NCBI RefSeq assembly: GCF_907164915.1 | Contig: NC_061862.1 | Coordinates: 125,807,641 to 125,871,640 of the forward strand | Length of the DNA stretch: 64,000 nucleotides | Direction of reading: 5' to 3' | Source: Impatiens glandulifera | Lineage: Eukaryota; Streptophyta; Magnoliopsida; Ericales; Balsaminaceae | Shown: one piece after another, positions 10,184 through 21,284 of the stretch | Layout of the letters: each line of letters starts with the position of its first letter | Numbering within the stretch: the first letter of the stretch is position 1 | Position numbers and translations under genes: made by a program | The notes under the pieces: generated by a model | The model's input: only the letters and a program-made list of their open reading frames with translations | Database searches by the model: none | Told to the model about the DNA's origin: nothing

Positions 10184-13100
10184 TTAACGAAGAAGACCAA
10201 CTGAAGTTGCACACAACTTCAGTTTCTCATTTGTCACAGATTTTGTCAACATATCAGCTGGATTCTCACTCCCGGGAATCTTCTCAAAAGCTAATACTCC
10301 ATCTTCTAAAGCTGAACGGAAGAAATGATAACGAACTTGTATATGCTTCGTCCTGCCATGATAAACAGGATTCTTTGCCAAATGAATGACACTCTAACTG
10401 TCGCATCGCAACATACTTCCCTCGTAGTCTTGACCCAATTCTCGCAAAAAGGGTTGTAACCACATCATTTCTTTAGCAGCTTCATTCACAGCAACATACT
10501 CTGCCTCACAACTAGAAAGAGCAGCAATCTTCTGCAATTTTGAAACCCAACTGATTCCAGTACCTTCTAGAGTATAAATATACCCTATTGTGCTCTTCCT
10601 ACTATCAACATCACCACCATTGTCAGCATCAACATATCCTTCCAAACCCATATTAGACTTTCGAAAACATAAAGCGAGACCGTGCTTCCTCTTAAGTATC
10701 GTAGTATCCACTATACTGCTTCCCAATGTTGTCTACCCGGATTGCTCATGAGTCTACTAAAAACTCCCACTACATGTGCTATGTCTGGTCTTGTGCAAAC
10801 CATCGCATACATAATACAACCAATGGAAGAGGCATACAGAACAGTTGCCATGTAATTTTTCTCCTCCTCTGTTGAAGGCGACTGATCTTTAGATAGTCTG
10901 AAGTGACTAGCTAAGGGGGTAGTAACTTGTTTTGCATCATACAAGTTGAACCTGCTAAGAACTTTCTTCACATATTCTTCTTGTGAAAGCTTGAGAACTT
11001 CTTCATCCCTGAAAATTCTCATCCCAAGGATTTGTTTAGCAGCACCCAAATCCTTCATTGTAAACTTTTCAGAAAACTCTTTCTTGAGCTTGTTAATCTC
11101 ATACAAGCTTGCTCCAGCAATAAACATGTCATCAACGTAGAGAAGAAGAATAATGTACGATTTATCAAACCTCTTGATATAGCAGCAATGATCAGCTTCA
11201 CACCTCAAAATTGTTACTTTTCATGAAGCTATCGAACTTCTTGTACCATTGCCTTGGAGCTTGTTTCAAACCATACAGACTCTTATGAAGCTTACACACA
11301 AGCTCATCTTTTCCTTTGATTTCAAATCCTTCTGGTTGTCGCATGTAAATCTCTTCATCTAAATCACCATGAAAAAAAAATAGTTTTGACATCCATTTGT
11401 TGAAGATGAAGGTCTTCTTTCACAACCAAACTCAAAATAGTTCTGATTGTGATCAATTTAACTACCGGAGAGAAGATCTCATTGTAGTCAATACCTTCTT
11501 TATGTTGAAATCCTTTCACAACCAATTTTGCCTTGTACCTCATGGTTTTATCATGTTCTTCTTTAATCCTGAAGATCCATTTGTTGTGAAGTGCTTTCTT
11601 TCCCTTTGGTAGCTCAGTGAGCTCCCAAGTCTGATTCAACATCAAAGAGTCCATCTCATCTTTCATAGCAGACTCTCACTTAACTGATTCATCAGATTGT
11701 ATTGCTTCCTCATAACATTCAGGTTCACCTCTATCTGTCAACAATATATAGTTCAGAGATGGAGACCACCTCTCAACTGGTTTTCGATTCCTTGATGATC
11801 TTCTCAACTGTATAACCGGTATTTGTTGATTTACCTCTGGGGCCACGTTCTCAACAGTTTCATCTCCAACAACACATTGTTCTTCTTCGATAGTCGGTAT
11901 ATATTTAGCTGAAAAATCTCTCAAATCGATTGTACCAGTCTCTTATAACTTGGAATCATCATCTGATGTCTTCCCAACACAATCTTTGTAGAGAACATGT
12001 TCATTGAAGATAACATTTCTGCTACAAATGATCTTCCGATTTTGATTATCCCAGAAACGAAAACCAAACTCGATATCACCATAACCAATGAAAAAATATT
12101 TATTAAACTTTGGATCAAGCTTGCTCCTATCACATTCATTAATATGAACATATGATAAACAACCAAACACTTTCAAATAAGAAAGGTTTACCTTTTTATT
12201 GCTCCAAGCTTCTTCAGGAATTCTGAATTCAAGAGGAACATAGGGTCCCCTGTTTATCAAATAAGCAACATTATTAATAGCTTCTGCCCAGAAAGTTTTA
12301 GGCAGCCCTACATGCAATCTCATGCTTCTAGCACGCTCGTTCAATTTTCGATTCATTCGTTCAACTACTCCATTCTCTTGAGGCGTTCGGGGAATAGTCT
12401 TCACCATACTAATCCCATTCACAGCACAATACTCTTTGAAATCTGAATTGATATATTCACTTCCGTTATCGGATCTCAAGCACTTAACTTTCTGATTTGT
12501 TTCATTTTCAACCAATGCCTTCCATTTCTTGAAAATAGCAAATACTTCAGACTTATGCTTCATAAAATATACTCATACCTTTCTTGTCGAATCATCTATA
12601 AACGTCACATAGTATTGTGATCCGCCAATAGAAGAAACAGATGTAGGTCCCCACACATTAGTGTGTACCAACTCTAGTTTTTTTTTCTTGAGCTCCTTCC
12701 CAATCTTTAAGAAACTCACCCGTTTCTGTTTTCCAATAATGCAATTTTCACATAATTGATGTTCAACAGACTTCAGTTCTGGAATCTGTCCATTCTTCAA
12801 AAGAATCTTCATCCCTTTCTCGCTCATATGGTCCAACCTGCAATGCCACAGTTCACTATTCTTCAAGTCATCAACTACAGCAACAACTGTTTCTCTGCAA
12901 GTTGAAATCGTGTACAACGTTCCAGTTTTGTGACCTCGAGCAACAACAATTGCTCATTTAGTCACCTTCCATGCACCATTTCCACAACTGAAATTGTGAC
13001 CTTCTTCATCAAGTTGTGTAACAGAGATCAGATTGCGCATTAAACCTGGAATGTGTCTCACCTTATTAATCTTCCAAACATAACCATTTGCCATCTTCAA

Positions 13101-14090
13101 TTTGATGTCCCCCATGCCAACAATATTTAGTGGCTCACCATCTGCGAGATAAACTTTCCCATAGTTTCCAGCCACATAATTCTCCATTAATTCTTTGTGG
13201 GTAATGGTGTGGAAAGACGCTCATGAGTCCAAAACCCATGAATCTATCGGGCTATCAACAGACAGAAGTAAAGCATCAGTGACAGATTCTGTAACAATGT
13301 TGGCTGCATCATTTTTATCATCACCATTTTTCTTCGGTGCTTTGCAGTTCCTCTTTAAATGACCCTGTTTACCACAATTCCAGCACTTAAATGTTCGCCT
13401 AGACTTGGACTGACTCCTCCTGCTCCTTGACATAGATCTGCTCTTACCTCGGTTGAAATTTCTATCATTATCTCTACCCCTGTTTTCCACATTCAGAGCA
13501 GAACCTTTGAATATTTCATCAGAATCAATTTTACGAACCTCTTCAGCAAGAATACGATCTCTAACTTCAATAAATTTCAGTTTAGCATTTCCAACTGAAT
13601 TATTAATTGCTGCCCTCATTGGTTCCCAACTATTTGGTAGAGATGCTAACAAAATCAGGACACTAACTTCATCCCCAAAATCAATCTCAACAGATAGCAA
13701 TTGATTCACAATTGTATTGAATTCATTCAAATGAGCAGTGATAGAAGTACCATCAACCATTCTTAATTAAAAGAGTCTTTTCATTAAGTGTACTTTGTTG
13801 TTAGCAGATAGTTTCTCATACATATCAGAAAGAGCTTTCATCAGACCCATGGTGGTATTCTCCTTTGCTACATTGTGAGCAACCATCTTGGCTAGCGTCA
13901 ATCAGACAACTCCCAAAACCTGTCTATCAAGGAGTTTCCATTTAGTTTCATCCATCTTCTCTGGTTTCTCACTCAAAGGAACATGAAACTTCTTTCCATA
14001 GAGATAATCTTCAATCTGCATTCTCTAGAAGGCATAATCTGTCCCATCAAATCTTCCAATCCCATGTCCTATACTGTTCTAACTTGCCAT
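10184..14090 (-). pseudogene. Copia gag-pol polyprotein, interrupted
   Basis: Read 5'-3' on the minus strand. Gag occupies about 14090-13225, with a FDGTDYAFW-like start upstream of the longest frame and a zinc knuckle CWNCGKQGHLKRNC near 13380-13340. The protease follows (DSWVLDS near 13225), then a GAG-pre-integrase zinc region with HCRLDHMSEKG and CENCIIGKQ (12917-12700). The integrase core is about 12650-12200 (HTNVWGPTSV, then SDNGSEYINS and TPQENGVVERMNRK). Reverse transcriptase spans about 11660-10900 (MDVKT, then LLLYVDDMFIAG). RNase H is about 10620-10190 (YVDADNGGDVDSRKSTIGY, ALSSCEAEYVAV). Breaks are seen near 13200, 12935, 12568, 11925, 11670, 11380, 11200, 10715 and 10388, so no full polyprotein can be made. 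Confidence 0.9.
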
Positions 14091-14119
14091 TATTTCCAAT
14101 GCTCAGATCTAGCCTAACT

Positions 14120-14131
14120 GCTCTGATACCA
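14120..14131 (-). promoter_or_regulatory. Primer binding site, initiator tRNA-Met
   Basis: TGGTATCAGAGC on the minus strand, two bases from the 5' LTR edge at 14134. Confidence 0.85.
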
Positions 14132-14133
14132 GT

Positions 14134-14477
14134 TGTTGGGATTTGTATTTCCCAAATCCGACCTGCTTGAAAACAATCTGTAAAAACACAAGAAAGATGA
14201 ACATAAGAACACACAGATTTATAGTGGTTCACTCAAATTGAGCTACATCCACTTCAGCCACCACCAGATTTACTATGAAGAAGAAGAAGAAATACAAAGT
14301 TTTTGCCTCACACTTTATCTCTCTAGAATTCTTTCTGGACAATGTAAACCCTTAATAATCACATATTTAAACCCAAATAATTTTCGTCAGGCCCAAGCCC
14401 AAAACCAAAAACAAAACCCAATAAACTCTAATTAACAATTTAGAATTTATTATAAGTGTAGGCTCCATAACTCAACA
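14134..14477 (-). repeat. 5' LTR of the copia element
   Basis: 344 bp, TGTTGGGATTTGTATT to CATAACTCAACA. It lacks about 22 bp present in the partner LTR near 9990-10012. Confidence 0.88.
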
Positions 14478-14599
14478 TTAAATTTATGTTTCAGATTGAA
14501 GCTCTTAATCAAAAGAAATCGACGACACAAGACAAAGCGTCGGGAATATGATAAAACTTAACACGCCTACGGTTATAAATTCATTATTTGAGCCTCAAG

Positions 14600-14736
14600 G
14601 CTTCATTATCTTTTTTGCCTTTTGTGTTTAGGTTCGGCTTAAAAGTCTTTGATCAAGATTTTCAAAATAAAAAGATGTGTGTATGTGTTGAAAATCTTTT
14701 AATTTTAATTGCAATTTATAAATTTCATAATAAATT
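14600..14736 (+). repeat. Isolated unit of the 150-bp tandem array
   Basis: It contains TTTAGGTTCGGCTTAAAAGT, CTTTGATCAAGATTTTCA and GTGTGTATGTGTTGAAAATC, matching the units at 21285-22990. It shows that the Ty3/gypsy block at 14737-21281 was inserted within or beside that array. Confidence 0.65.
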
Positions 14737-15670
14737 TGTAAGAACTAAAAATCTACATACCCAATTTCTAAATAAAAAATATTTTGATTTATTTTCGAAT
14801 AAATAAAATTAAAATAATTAATAAATAATTAATTATAATTAATTAGTCTAATTATTGTGATAATTAAAATATAATTAATTAAGAAAAATGGCCAAACAAA
14901 AAATTAAATTATTTGGGATAAATGTTATACTTATTTTATCTTAAAATAATTTTAGAAAAATTAAGGATTAAAATAAATAATTTAGGATGAAATGAGGTAC
15001 CCATTTCATCCCCAAAATTATTTATTTAACCCTAAAATATACAAAAACAAATAAATAAATTGGCAAAATATTTTTCATATTTATTTTAATATTTTGTGTA
15101 TTTAAAAAGATCAAAATTAAATCCAAAAAGTGAAAGAAAAATCAATTTAAAACAAACCCTTAAAATTTTAAAATAAAAATAAAATCGTAATCGGGTGTAG
15201 CCGAAATCCTAAAAGAAAATTACAGGAAAAACCACGTTCATTGGATAAGCGTTGGATTTTCATCTAACGCATCAACGCACTCGCGATGTAGCAAATCAAC
15301 TAACGTGAGCGTTAACTCCGTCATCTAGAATGTGACGGAACAACTAAAATGTGGATGGAACGCTAATATACCGCTCCATGTCCGCGTTCTCACCCGAAAC
15401 GACGTCATTTCACGCCTTAATCGTCTTCTCCAACGCAATCACCGGAAGGATAAAGGATAAGAACAAATCCATCTTAGATTTTTCAAAGATGGAATTTTCT
15501 CCGCTGTCAACCAAATCAGCTAGTTCGAAAGGTGAAATGGTCACCCTATCATGGTGATCATTTCCCCTACATATATAGGCAGAATCACTAATTATTCCGG
15601 AAAGTGGAATGAAGAACAACCAAAATGTCATTTATGTCTTTTGGCTTATTCGATCCACTTGAAGCCTTCA
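14737..15670 (+). repeat. 5' portion of a Ty3/gypsy LTR
   Basis: It aligns in inverted orientation to about 57480-58481 plus 60103-60119. Shared words are ATACCCAATTT, GTTGATTTGC-type spacers, CGGGTGTAGCCGAAAT and GAACAACCAAAAT. A TATATATAGGCA motif at about 15572 is in the right place for the LTR promoter. Confidence 0.6.
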
Positions 15671-17240
15671 CCGACTTCAGGAGGCTAAAAGTCATTGGAG
15701 ACTCTAACTTGGTCATATCCCAATGCAATGGAACGTGGCAAGTGAAAAGGGAAAACTTGAAACCCTACCATGCCCGCCTGACCAAACTCATGAACAAATT
15801 CGATCAAGTATCATTTGTTCACGCCATAAGAAGTCAAAATCGCTTTGCGGATGTCCTGACTACTTTGGCAGCCATGACTCAAATTTGCAATGGAATTAAA
15901 GTCAAACTATTAAAAATCCAACAAAAGAAACAAATTGCTTTTGAATCGAGAGTAGTAATTTCATGTGAGAATGCTGCTAAACCCTGGTACGTTACTTATT
16001 AGAAGTATATCGAATACGGAGAATATCCTCCCCACTTCCGAGCTAAGGAATGACGGGCGCTACGTCAATATTTCTCCAACTACCCTTGGATCGTCAACAG
16101 GTTTTACCGTCGATCTTTCAATAGTCAATACATGCTCTTATAGATAATCTTGAATCCAAGAGGATCATGGAAGAAGTACATGCATGAACATGCGTCCCAT
16201 ACATGAATGGAATGAATTTAGCCAAGAAAATACTCTGTTTAGGGTATTATTGGCAAAACTTTAAACAAGAATGTGTTAGTTATGTAATGAGTTGTTATCA
16301 ATGTCAAATCTATGATAACCTGAAGCATACACTAGACTCGCTCCTCTACAATATGACATCCAACCCCTTTCAACATGGGACATTAACATCATCAGAAAAA
16401 TCTATCCCCACGAGTTAAATGGACACGAGTTCATACTCGTTGCCTTAGACTACCTCACCAAATATGTTGAAGCAGCCTCCTACAAGGTCTAGAAATCATC
16501 TTCAGTGACAAACTTCATCTGAACTAGTATCATCGCTAGATATGGAGTTCCTCACGCCCTGATTTTAGACAACTGTCGATACTTCCAAAGAAAAGTGTTG
16601 CAATTGTTCGACGGGTTCAAGATCGATCATTTCAATTCATCGCCCTATAGACCCCAAACTAATGGTGTGATCGAAGCGGCAAACAAAAATGTGATTATGA
16701 TCATCAAGAATATGATCATCACATATAAGGACTAGCATGAGAAACTTCCATACGCCTTATTTGGATATCGTACAACCGCTCGAATCTCGATTGACAAAAC
16801 TTCCTACTCCTTGGTTTACGGCATTGACGCCGTACAACCCATCGAAATCGAGATTCCAATCCTAAGAATACTCTTAGAGAGCTATGTTATTTAAGAAGAC
16901 TATCTCAAATCTCGATATGACTAACTAACATTGATGGAGATTATGATCTTAAACGCTTTGTGTAAAATTCAAGCCTATCAAAAATGCATGTTAGATACCT
17001 TCAAAAAAAGGTAAAACAATGCATGTTAGATTCCAATCCTAGAAACCTTAAAGAAGGTGATCTAGTTCTCAAGCAGACCTAGAGCTCATAGACTCTAAGG
17101 GCAAGTTTCGACCCCAATGGGAAGGACCCTTCCTAGTTAAGAAAATCCTCTCTAGAGGTGTTGTCCATTTATCTAATATAGAAGGCGAAGAGTTCATTGT
17201 ACCAAAGAATATCGATGCGCATAAAAGATTATTGTAATAT
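15625..17240 (+). pseudogene. Ty3/gypsy RNase H and integrase, degraded
   Basis: The first frame gives an RNase H core (VIGDSNLVISQCNGTWQVKR, then YHARLTKLM and an ADVLTTLA end, 15680-15880). A zinc-binding HHCC region follows near 16240-16310 (GYYWQNFKQE, CYQCQIY). The integrase core is readable in pieces: HEFILVALDYLTKYVEAA near 16420-16480, ILDNCRYF near 16562-16585, and SPYRPQTNGVIEAANKN near 16640-16690, which covers the D, D and E positions. A C-terminal stretch with VHLSNIEGEEFIVPKN ends near 17235. Stops and frameshifts interrupt it several times, for example at 16000 and after 16490. The wording is typical of the Tat/Athila side of Ty3/gypsy. It is not functional. Confidence 0.85.
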
Positions 17241-18689
17241 CAAGCTACATATAGAATGATTTAAAGCTCGACCTTAAAGAAGCTTATTTCAATAAAATCC
17301 AATCCAAAATTTTGTATATCTTGTAACATGGACAGATGACTCATTTCGAATTATGGAGACCCGATTCTTCTCAATACAGAAAAATAAAGGAGAGAAGATA
17401 CATAGACAAACTAAATGTTTGCGGGCTCGGTCTAACAAAAAAATAAATAAAATCCCCTAGTCCATACCTTAAGAGAAAGAGATAATCTTTTGAGAAAAGA
17501 AGAAAACCTTGATCTCATGCTTGAGCCAATGTGACAGATTTTTGGAAATAAGTAGCGGTAAAGCTAAGAACACCGCTTCCATTCGAGTGATATTCTTAGA
17601 AATAAAACGAGGACTTCACAATAACTCTGATTCAAGAGATATCGATTATAAGTTGTTTTTCGCTTGTAGGCGATTATACTAAGAGTAACCCTTCATCGAT
17701 GGTTTTTGAAGAAAAAGAATCGGAATAAACCCCATAAAAGCGAGGCCTAAAGCCCTAAATTGAGAAAGGACACCTCATCGTTACTTTTGTTAATAAAAGA
17801 GAGGTTTGAAAAACTCGATGCATTGGAAAAAAAACAAAAAATGAAAATGCAAAAAAGAGAACCGTCATAAGCCTATAAAATCTCTAAAAATTTAAAAAAT
17901 GTTTCTATGTTGGTTGAGGTATTTAAATCACCATGCGTGCTCACTCATACTATATTCATGATTGCTACGGTAAGAGCATAATGTATCAATTCTACTAGAT
18001 ACACCCCGGAAACGAAAAAAGAAAACGGCTCAAATGGTTGAGGTATTGAAATCACCATTTGTTGCTCACTCATACTCTAGTCTTGATTTTTATGGTAATG
18101 GCAAGGATGTAATGATTCTACCAGATATACCCGCGAGTCAATAAAAGAAAAAATGGTAAATGAAACCCAAAGTAGAAAGTCGATATACCTCTCTAAAAAA
18201 TGTGTTTTTGCGATGAGTGGACTTCAAGAAATGTGGTTTACGACCGAGCAACTAAAAATAAGTTGTATACTTGTCAAAACGTCTAAGTTTTGACCATCTT
18301 CTTCGAGGTTTATGATTATGGGTAATCGTTTGTACATGAGATCGAATTTATAGTTGATATTTCGAAAGTTGGAGAAAAAAGAAATGTTATTCCTTGATGA
18401 AAGAAAAATCATCACAAAGGAAGAAAACCATGTTCAAAGCCTAGCCCTGAATACGTTTTGAGTTCGAAAATGTCATAATTCATTTTGAAGGATAAAAAAA
18501 GGAAACAAGGATAGGAACTTGGCAACATAAAAATATTTATTTGTCTAAAAACATGAATCATTTATCCATAAATAAAACATGAAACCATCGACTAACGGAT
18601 TTCAACTAGCTGTGAAGGACAAGACTTTGTTGAAATATTCCTTTAAAATTCATAAAGCCAAGACCGATACTGTAAAAACGAAATAAGCA
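17241..18689. other. Untranslated 3' region of the Ty3/gypsy element
   Basis: There is no open frame of note. A segment around TGGTTGAGGTATT(T/G)AAATCACCAT is repeated in direct orientation (about 17910 and 18035), each followed by GCTCACTCATACT. Confidence 0.5.
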
Positions 18690-20700
18690 AAATTGAGTCT
18701 CCACAACCCTATTTGTCGATAGGTACGTGAGATCATTCGTACACGATCTCGTTCAAACCATAATTCTATTTAGATATCCAACCCTATTTGTCGGAAATTA
18801 CGTGAGATCGTTCGTACACGATTTCAAACCCTAATTGTAGTTAGGTATCCAAACGCGATCTGTCGATAGGTACGTGAGACCATGAGTACATGATCCTGTT
18901 CAAATCCTAATAGTAGTTAAGTATCCAAAACCCTATGTTGGGTCAAATTATTTTGACTAAGTGTTGAAATAGTTTGACTATTGGAATTTTGATGATGTAA
19001 TGATAAATGAATAATCTATGCGTCTAATTGTTTTTGATACAGGTGTATAGAAATCAGATTTCATTAGACTTGGTTCTAATGAGGTTCATTAGACCGATTT
19101 GGTATTGGATGCATGGTGTTAGACGTGATGTCTAACTAGCAAAGTTAGACGTGTAGTCTAACTAAACAGTGTTAGACGTGCAGTCTAACTCGTGGGATTA
19201 GACGTGTAGTCTAATTCATGGAATTAGACGTGCAGTCAAATAGATAAAGTCATTTTTCATAATCCTTTATCAATCGCCAGACCCCGTCTCTATTGATAAA
19301 CCGATCCTATCACCCTATATGTCGATAGGTATGTGAGATCATTCGTACACGATCCCGTTCAAACCTTAATTGTAGTTAGATATCCAAATCCTATATGTCG
19401 ATAGGTACGTGAGATCATTCATACATGATCCTGTTAAAACCTTAATTCAAGTTAGGTATCCAAACCCTAATTGTCAATAGGTACGTGAGATCGTTCGTAA
19501 ACGATCCCGTTCAACCCTAATTATAGTTAGGTATCCAAATTCTATATGTCGATAGGTATGTGAGATCGTTCGTACACAATCCTGTTCAAACCCTAATTGT
19601 AGTTAGGTATTCTAACCCTATCTATAGATTGGTACATGAGATTTTTCGTATATGATCCCGTTCAGAACCTAATTGTTGTTAGGTATCCAAACCCTATATA
19701 TGTCAAATTGTTCATACACGATCACGTTTAAACCCTAATTTTAGTTAGGTATCCAAACCCTATATGTCGATAGGTACGTGAGATCGTTCGTACACGATTC
19801 CATTCAAACCCTAATTGTAGTTAAATATCCAAACCCTATTGGTTGATAGGTACGTGAGATCGTTCGTACACGACCCCATTCAAACCGTAATTGTAGTTAA
19901 GTATCCAAAATCCTATTTGTCAATAGGTACATGAGATTGTTCGTACATGATCCCGTTTAAACCCTAATTGTAGTTTAGTATCCAAAGCCTATTTATCGAT
20001 AGGTACGTGAGATCGTTCGTACACGATCTCATTTAAACTCTAATTGTAGTTAGGTATCTACACTTTATCTATCGATAGATACGAGGAACATTCGTACACA
20101 ATTCTGTTATAGTCTTGTTTGTTAACAAGCATAGAGATCATTTGTAAGATGGTCTATTAATAATCATGTATGTCGACAAAGACCTAAGATCATATGTACA
20201 TGATCTAATTAGAACCCTATTTGTTGATAGGACGAGACATCATTTGTATATGATTCTTTTAAAACCCTATCTATCGATAGGTACAAGAAAACGTTCGTGC
20301 ACAATTATGTTGTAAGCCTTGTTTTTTAACAAGCATATAAATAATTTAGAAGATGATCATTTAATAATCTTGTTTGTCGACAAAGACCTAAGATCATACG
20401 TACATGATCCAGTTAGAACCCTATATGTCGATAGGTCGAGAAATCATTTGTATATGATTCCTTTAGAAATCCTATCTGTTGAAAGATGCGCTAATTGTTC
20501 GTACATGACTCCATTTTAAAATCTTATATGTTGATAGGTTAAGATATTATTTGTATTCAATTATGTTAGAAACCGTATTTATTGATAGGTGCGCTAATCG
20601 TTCGTACACGATTCCGTCCGAAAACCCAATTTGTCGATAGATCGAGACATCGTTTATATATGATTTTGCTAAAATCCTATCTCTCGATAGTATCCCCTCT
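18690..20700. repeat. 76-bp minisatellite array
   Basis: The unit contains GTCGATAGGTACGTGAGATC, GTTCGTACACGATCCCGTTC, AAACCCTAATTGTAGTTAGG and TATCCAAACCCTATAT. Starts at 19321, 19397 and 19473 give a period of 76 bp. Units are regular to about 20090 and drift after that. The array is interrupted at 18936-19312 by a solo LTR. Confidence 0.85.
18936..19312 (+). mobile_element. Small solo LTR (377 bp) inserted in the minisatellite
   Basis: It begins TGTTGGGTCAAATT and ends CCGATCCTATCA. It is flanked by a perfect 5-bp duplication CCCTA (18931-18935 and 19313-19317). The ends and the internal hairpin repeats (GTTAGACGTGTAGTCTAAC) match the longer LTRs at 36279-37960 and 58482-60102, so it is a short member of that copia family. 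Confidence 0.82.
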
Positions 20701-20839
20701 CACAATATCACTTCAATTTCTCAAAAACAAAAACTCTATCTCTTGATAAGTATCTAAGCCTTGTTTATCAACAAATACAATAATTGTTACTAGCATCTAA
20801 ATAATTGTTTTTACAATTCTTTAAATAATGCACAAACCT

Positions 20840-21281
20840 TATGCATACTTAGGACCGGAAGAATAATTGGTCAAAATAAAATATTATACAACCGATTTTC
20901 AAAAGTCAAATTTATAAGTAGAGACCATTTTCGAAACGGGTACGGAGGATGAAGCGCGAAAACCATTTCTCGAGTATCACCAAACTACGAATTATAAAAA
21001 ACTATGGCCAATACGTTTGTATACGTATGCTATTTTATTGATTTTTAGAAATTAATTGACGACTCGGTTTCAAATAAATAATCATTTAAACAACAATTTT
21101 CTATAAAAATCAAATTATAATTTGATTACTGTAAATTCCCGGATTATTTAAAATTGAACCCCAACTTAATTATTTTTAATAAATTTTAAAAGCTATTAGA
21201 GATCATTTGAAATTTTTTCTAAATAATCTTTTAATATGCAAACCGAGGTTGAAATCTCGAACCTCAAGTTTTTCGGGGACA
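20840..21281 (+). repeat. 3' portion of a Ty3/gypsy LTR
   Basis: Inverted match to about 55603-56080. Shared words include GAAGCGCGAAA, CAAACTACG-like spacers, TAATTTGATTAC and the terminal TTCGGGGACA / TGTAACCTCGAA pair. Confidence 0.65.
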
Positions 21282-21284
21282 AGT

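Larger units (their letters stand above)
9756..14477 (-). mobile_element. Complete, decayed Ty1/copia retrotransposon, minus strand
   Basis: LTRs at 9756-10121 and 14134-14477, each TG...CA, are flanked by the 5-bp duplication TTAAA (9751-9755 and 14478-14482). On the minus strand the order is 5' LTR, tRNA-iMet primer site, gag, protease, integrase, reverse transcriptase, RNase H, purine tract, 3' LTR. Integrase before reverse transcriptase defines copia. Stop codons and frameshifts split the polyprotein. Domain wording (MENYVAGNYGKVYLADG, LLLYVDDMFIAG) suggests the Tork/Tnt1-like group, which is an inference. The LTRs differ by several substitutions and a gap of about 22 bp, so it is older than its left neighbour. 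Confidence 0.9.
14737..21281 (+). mobile_element. Rearranged Ty3/gypsy element (Tat/Ogre/Athila-like)
   Basis: The left end TGTAAGAACTAAAAATC and the right end ...TTTTTCGGGGACA correspond to the two ends of the solo LTR at 55603-60119 read on its minus strand. Between them are the 5' part of the LTR, RNase H and integrase of pol, a long untranslated stretch, a 76-bp minisatellite and the 3' part of an LTR. Gag, protease and reverse transcriptase are absent, and LTR sequence runs directly into RNase H near 15670, so large deletions or recombination have occurred. No target duplication is visible (AAATT versus AGTAT). Confidence 0.6.
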
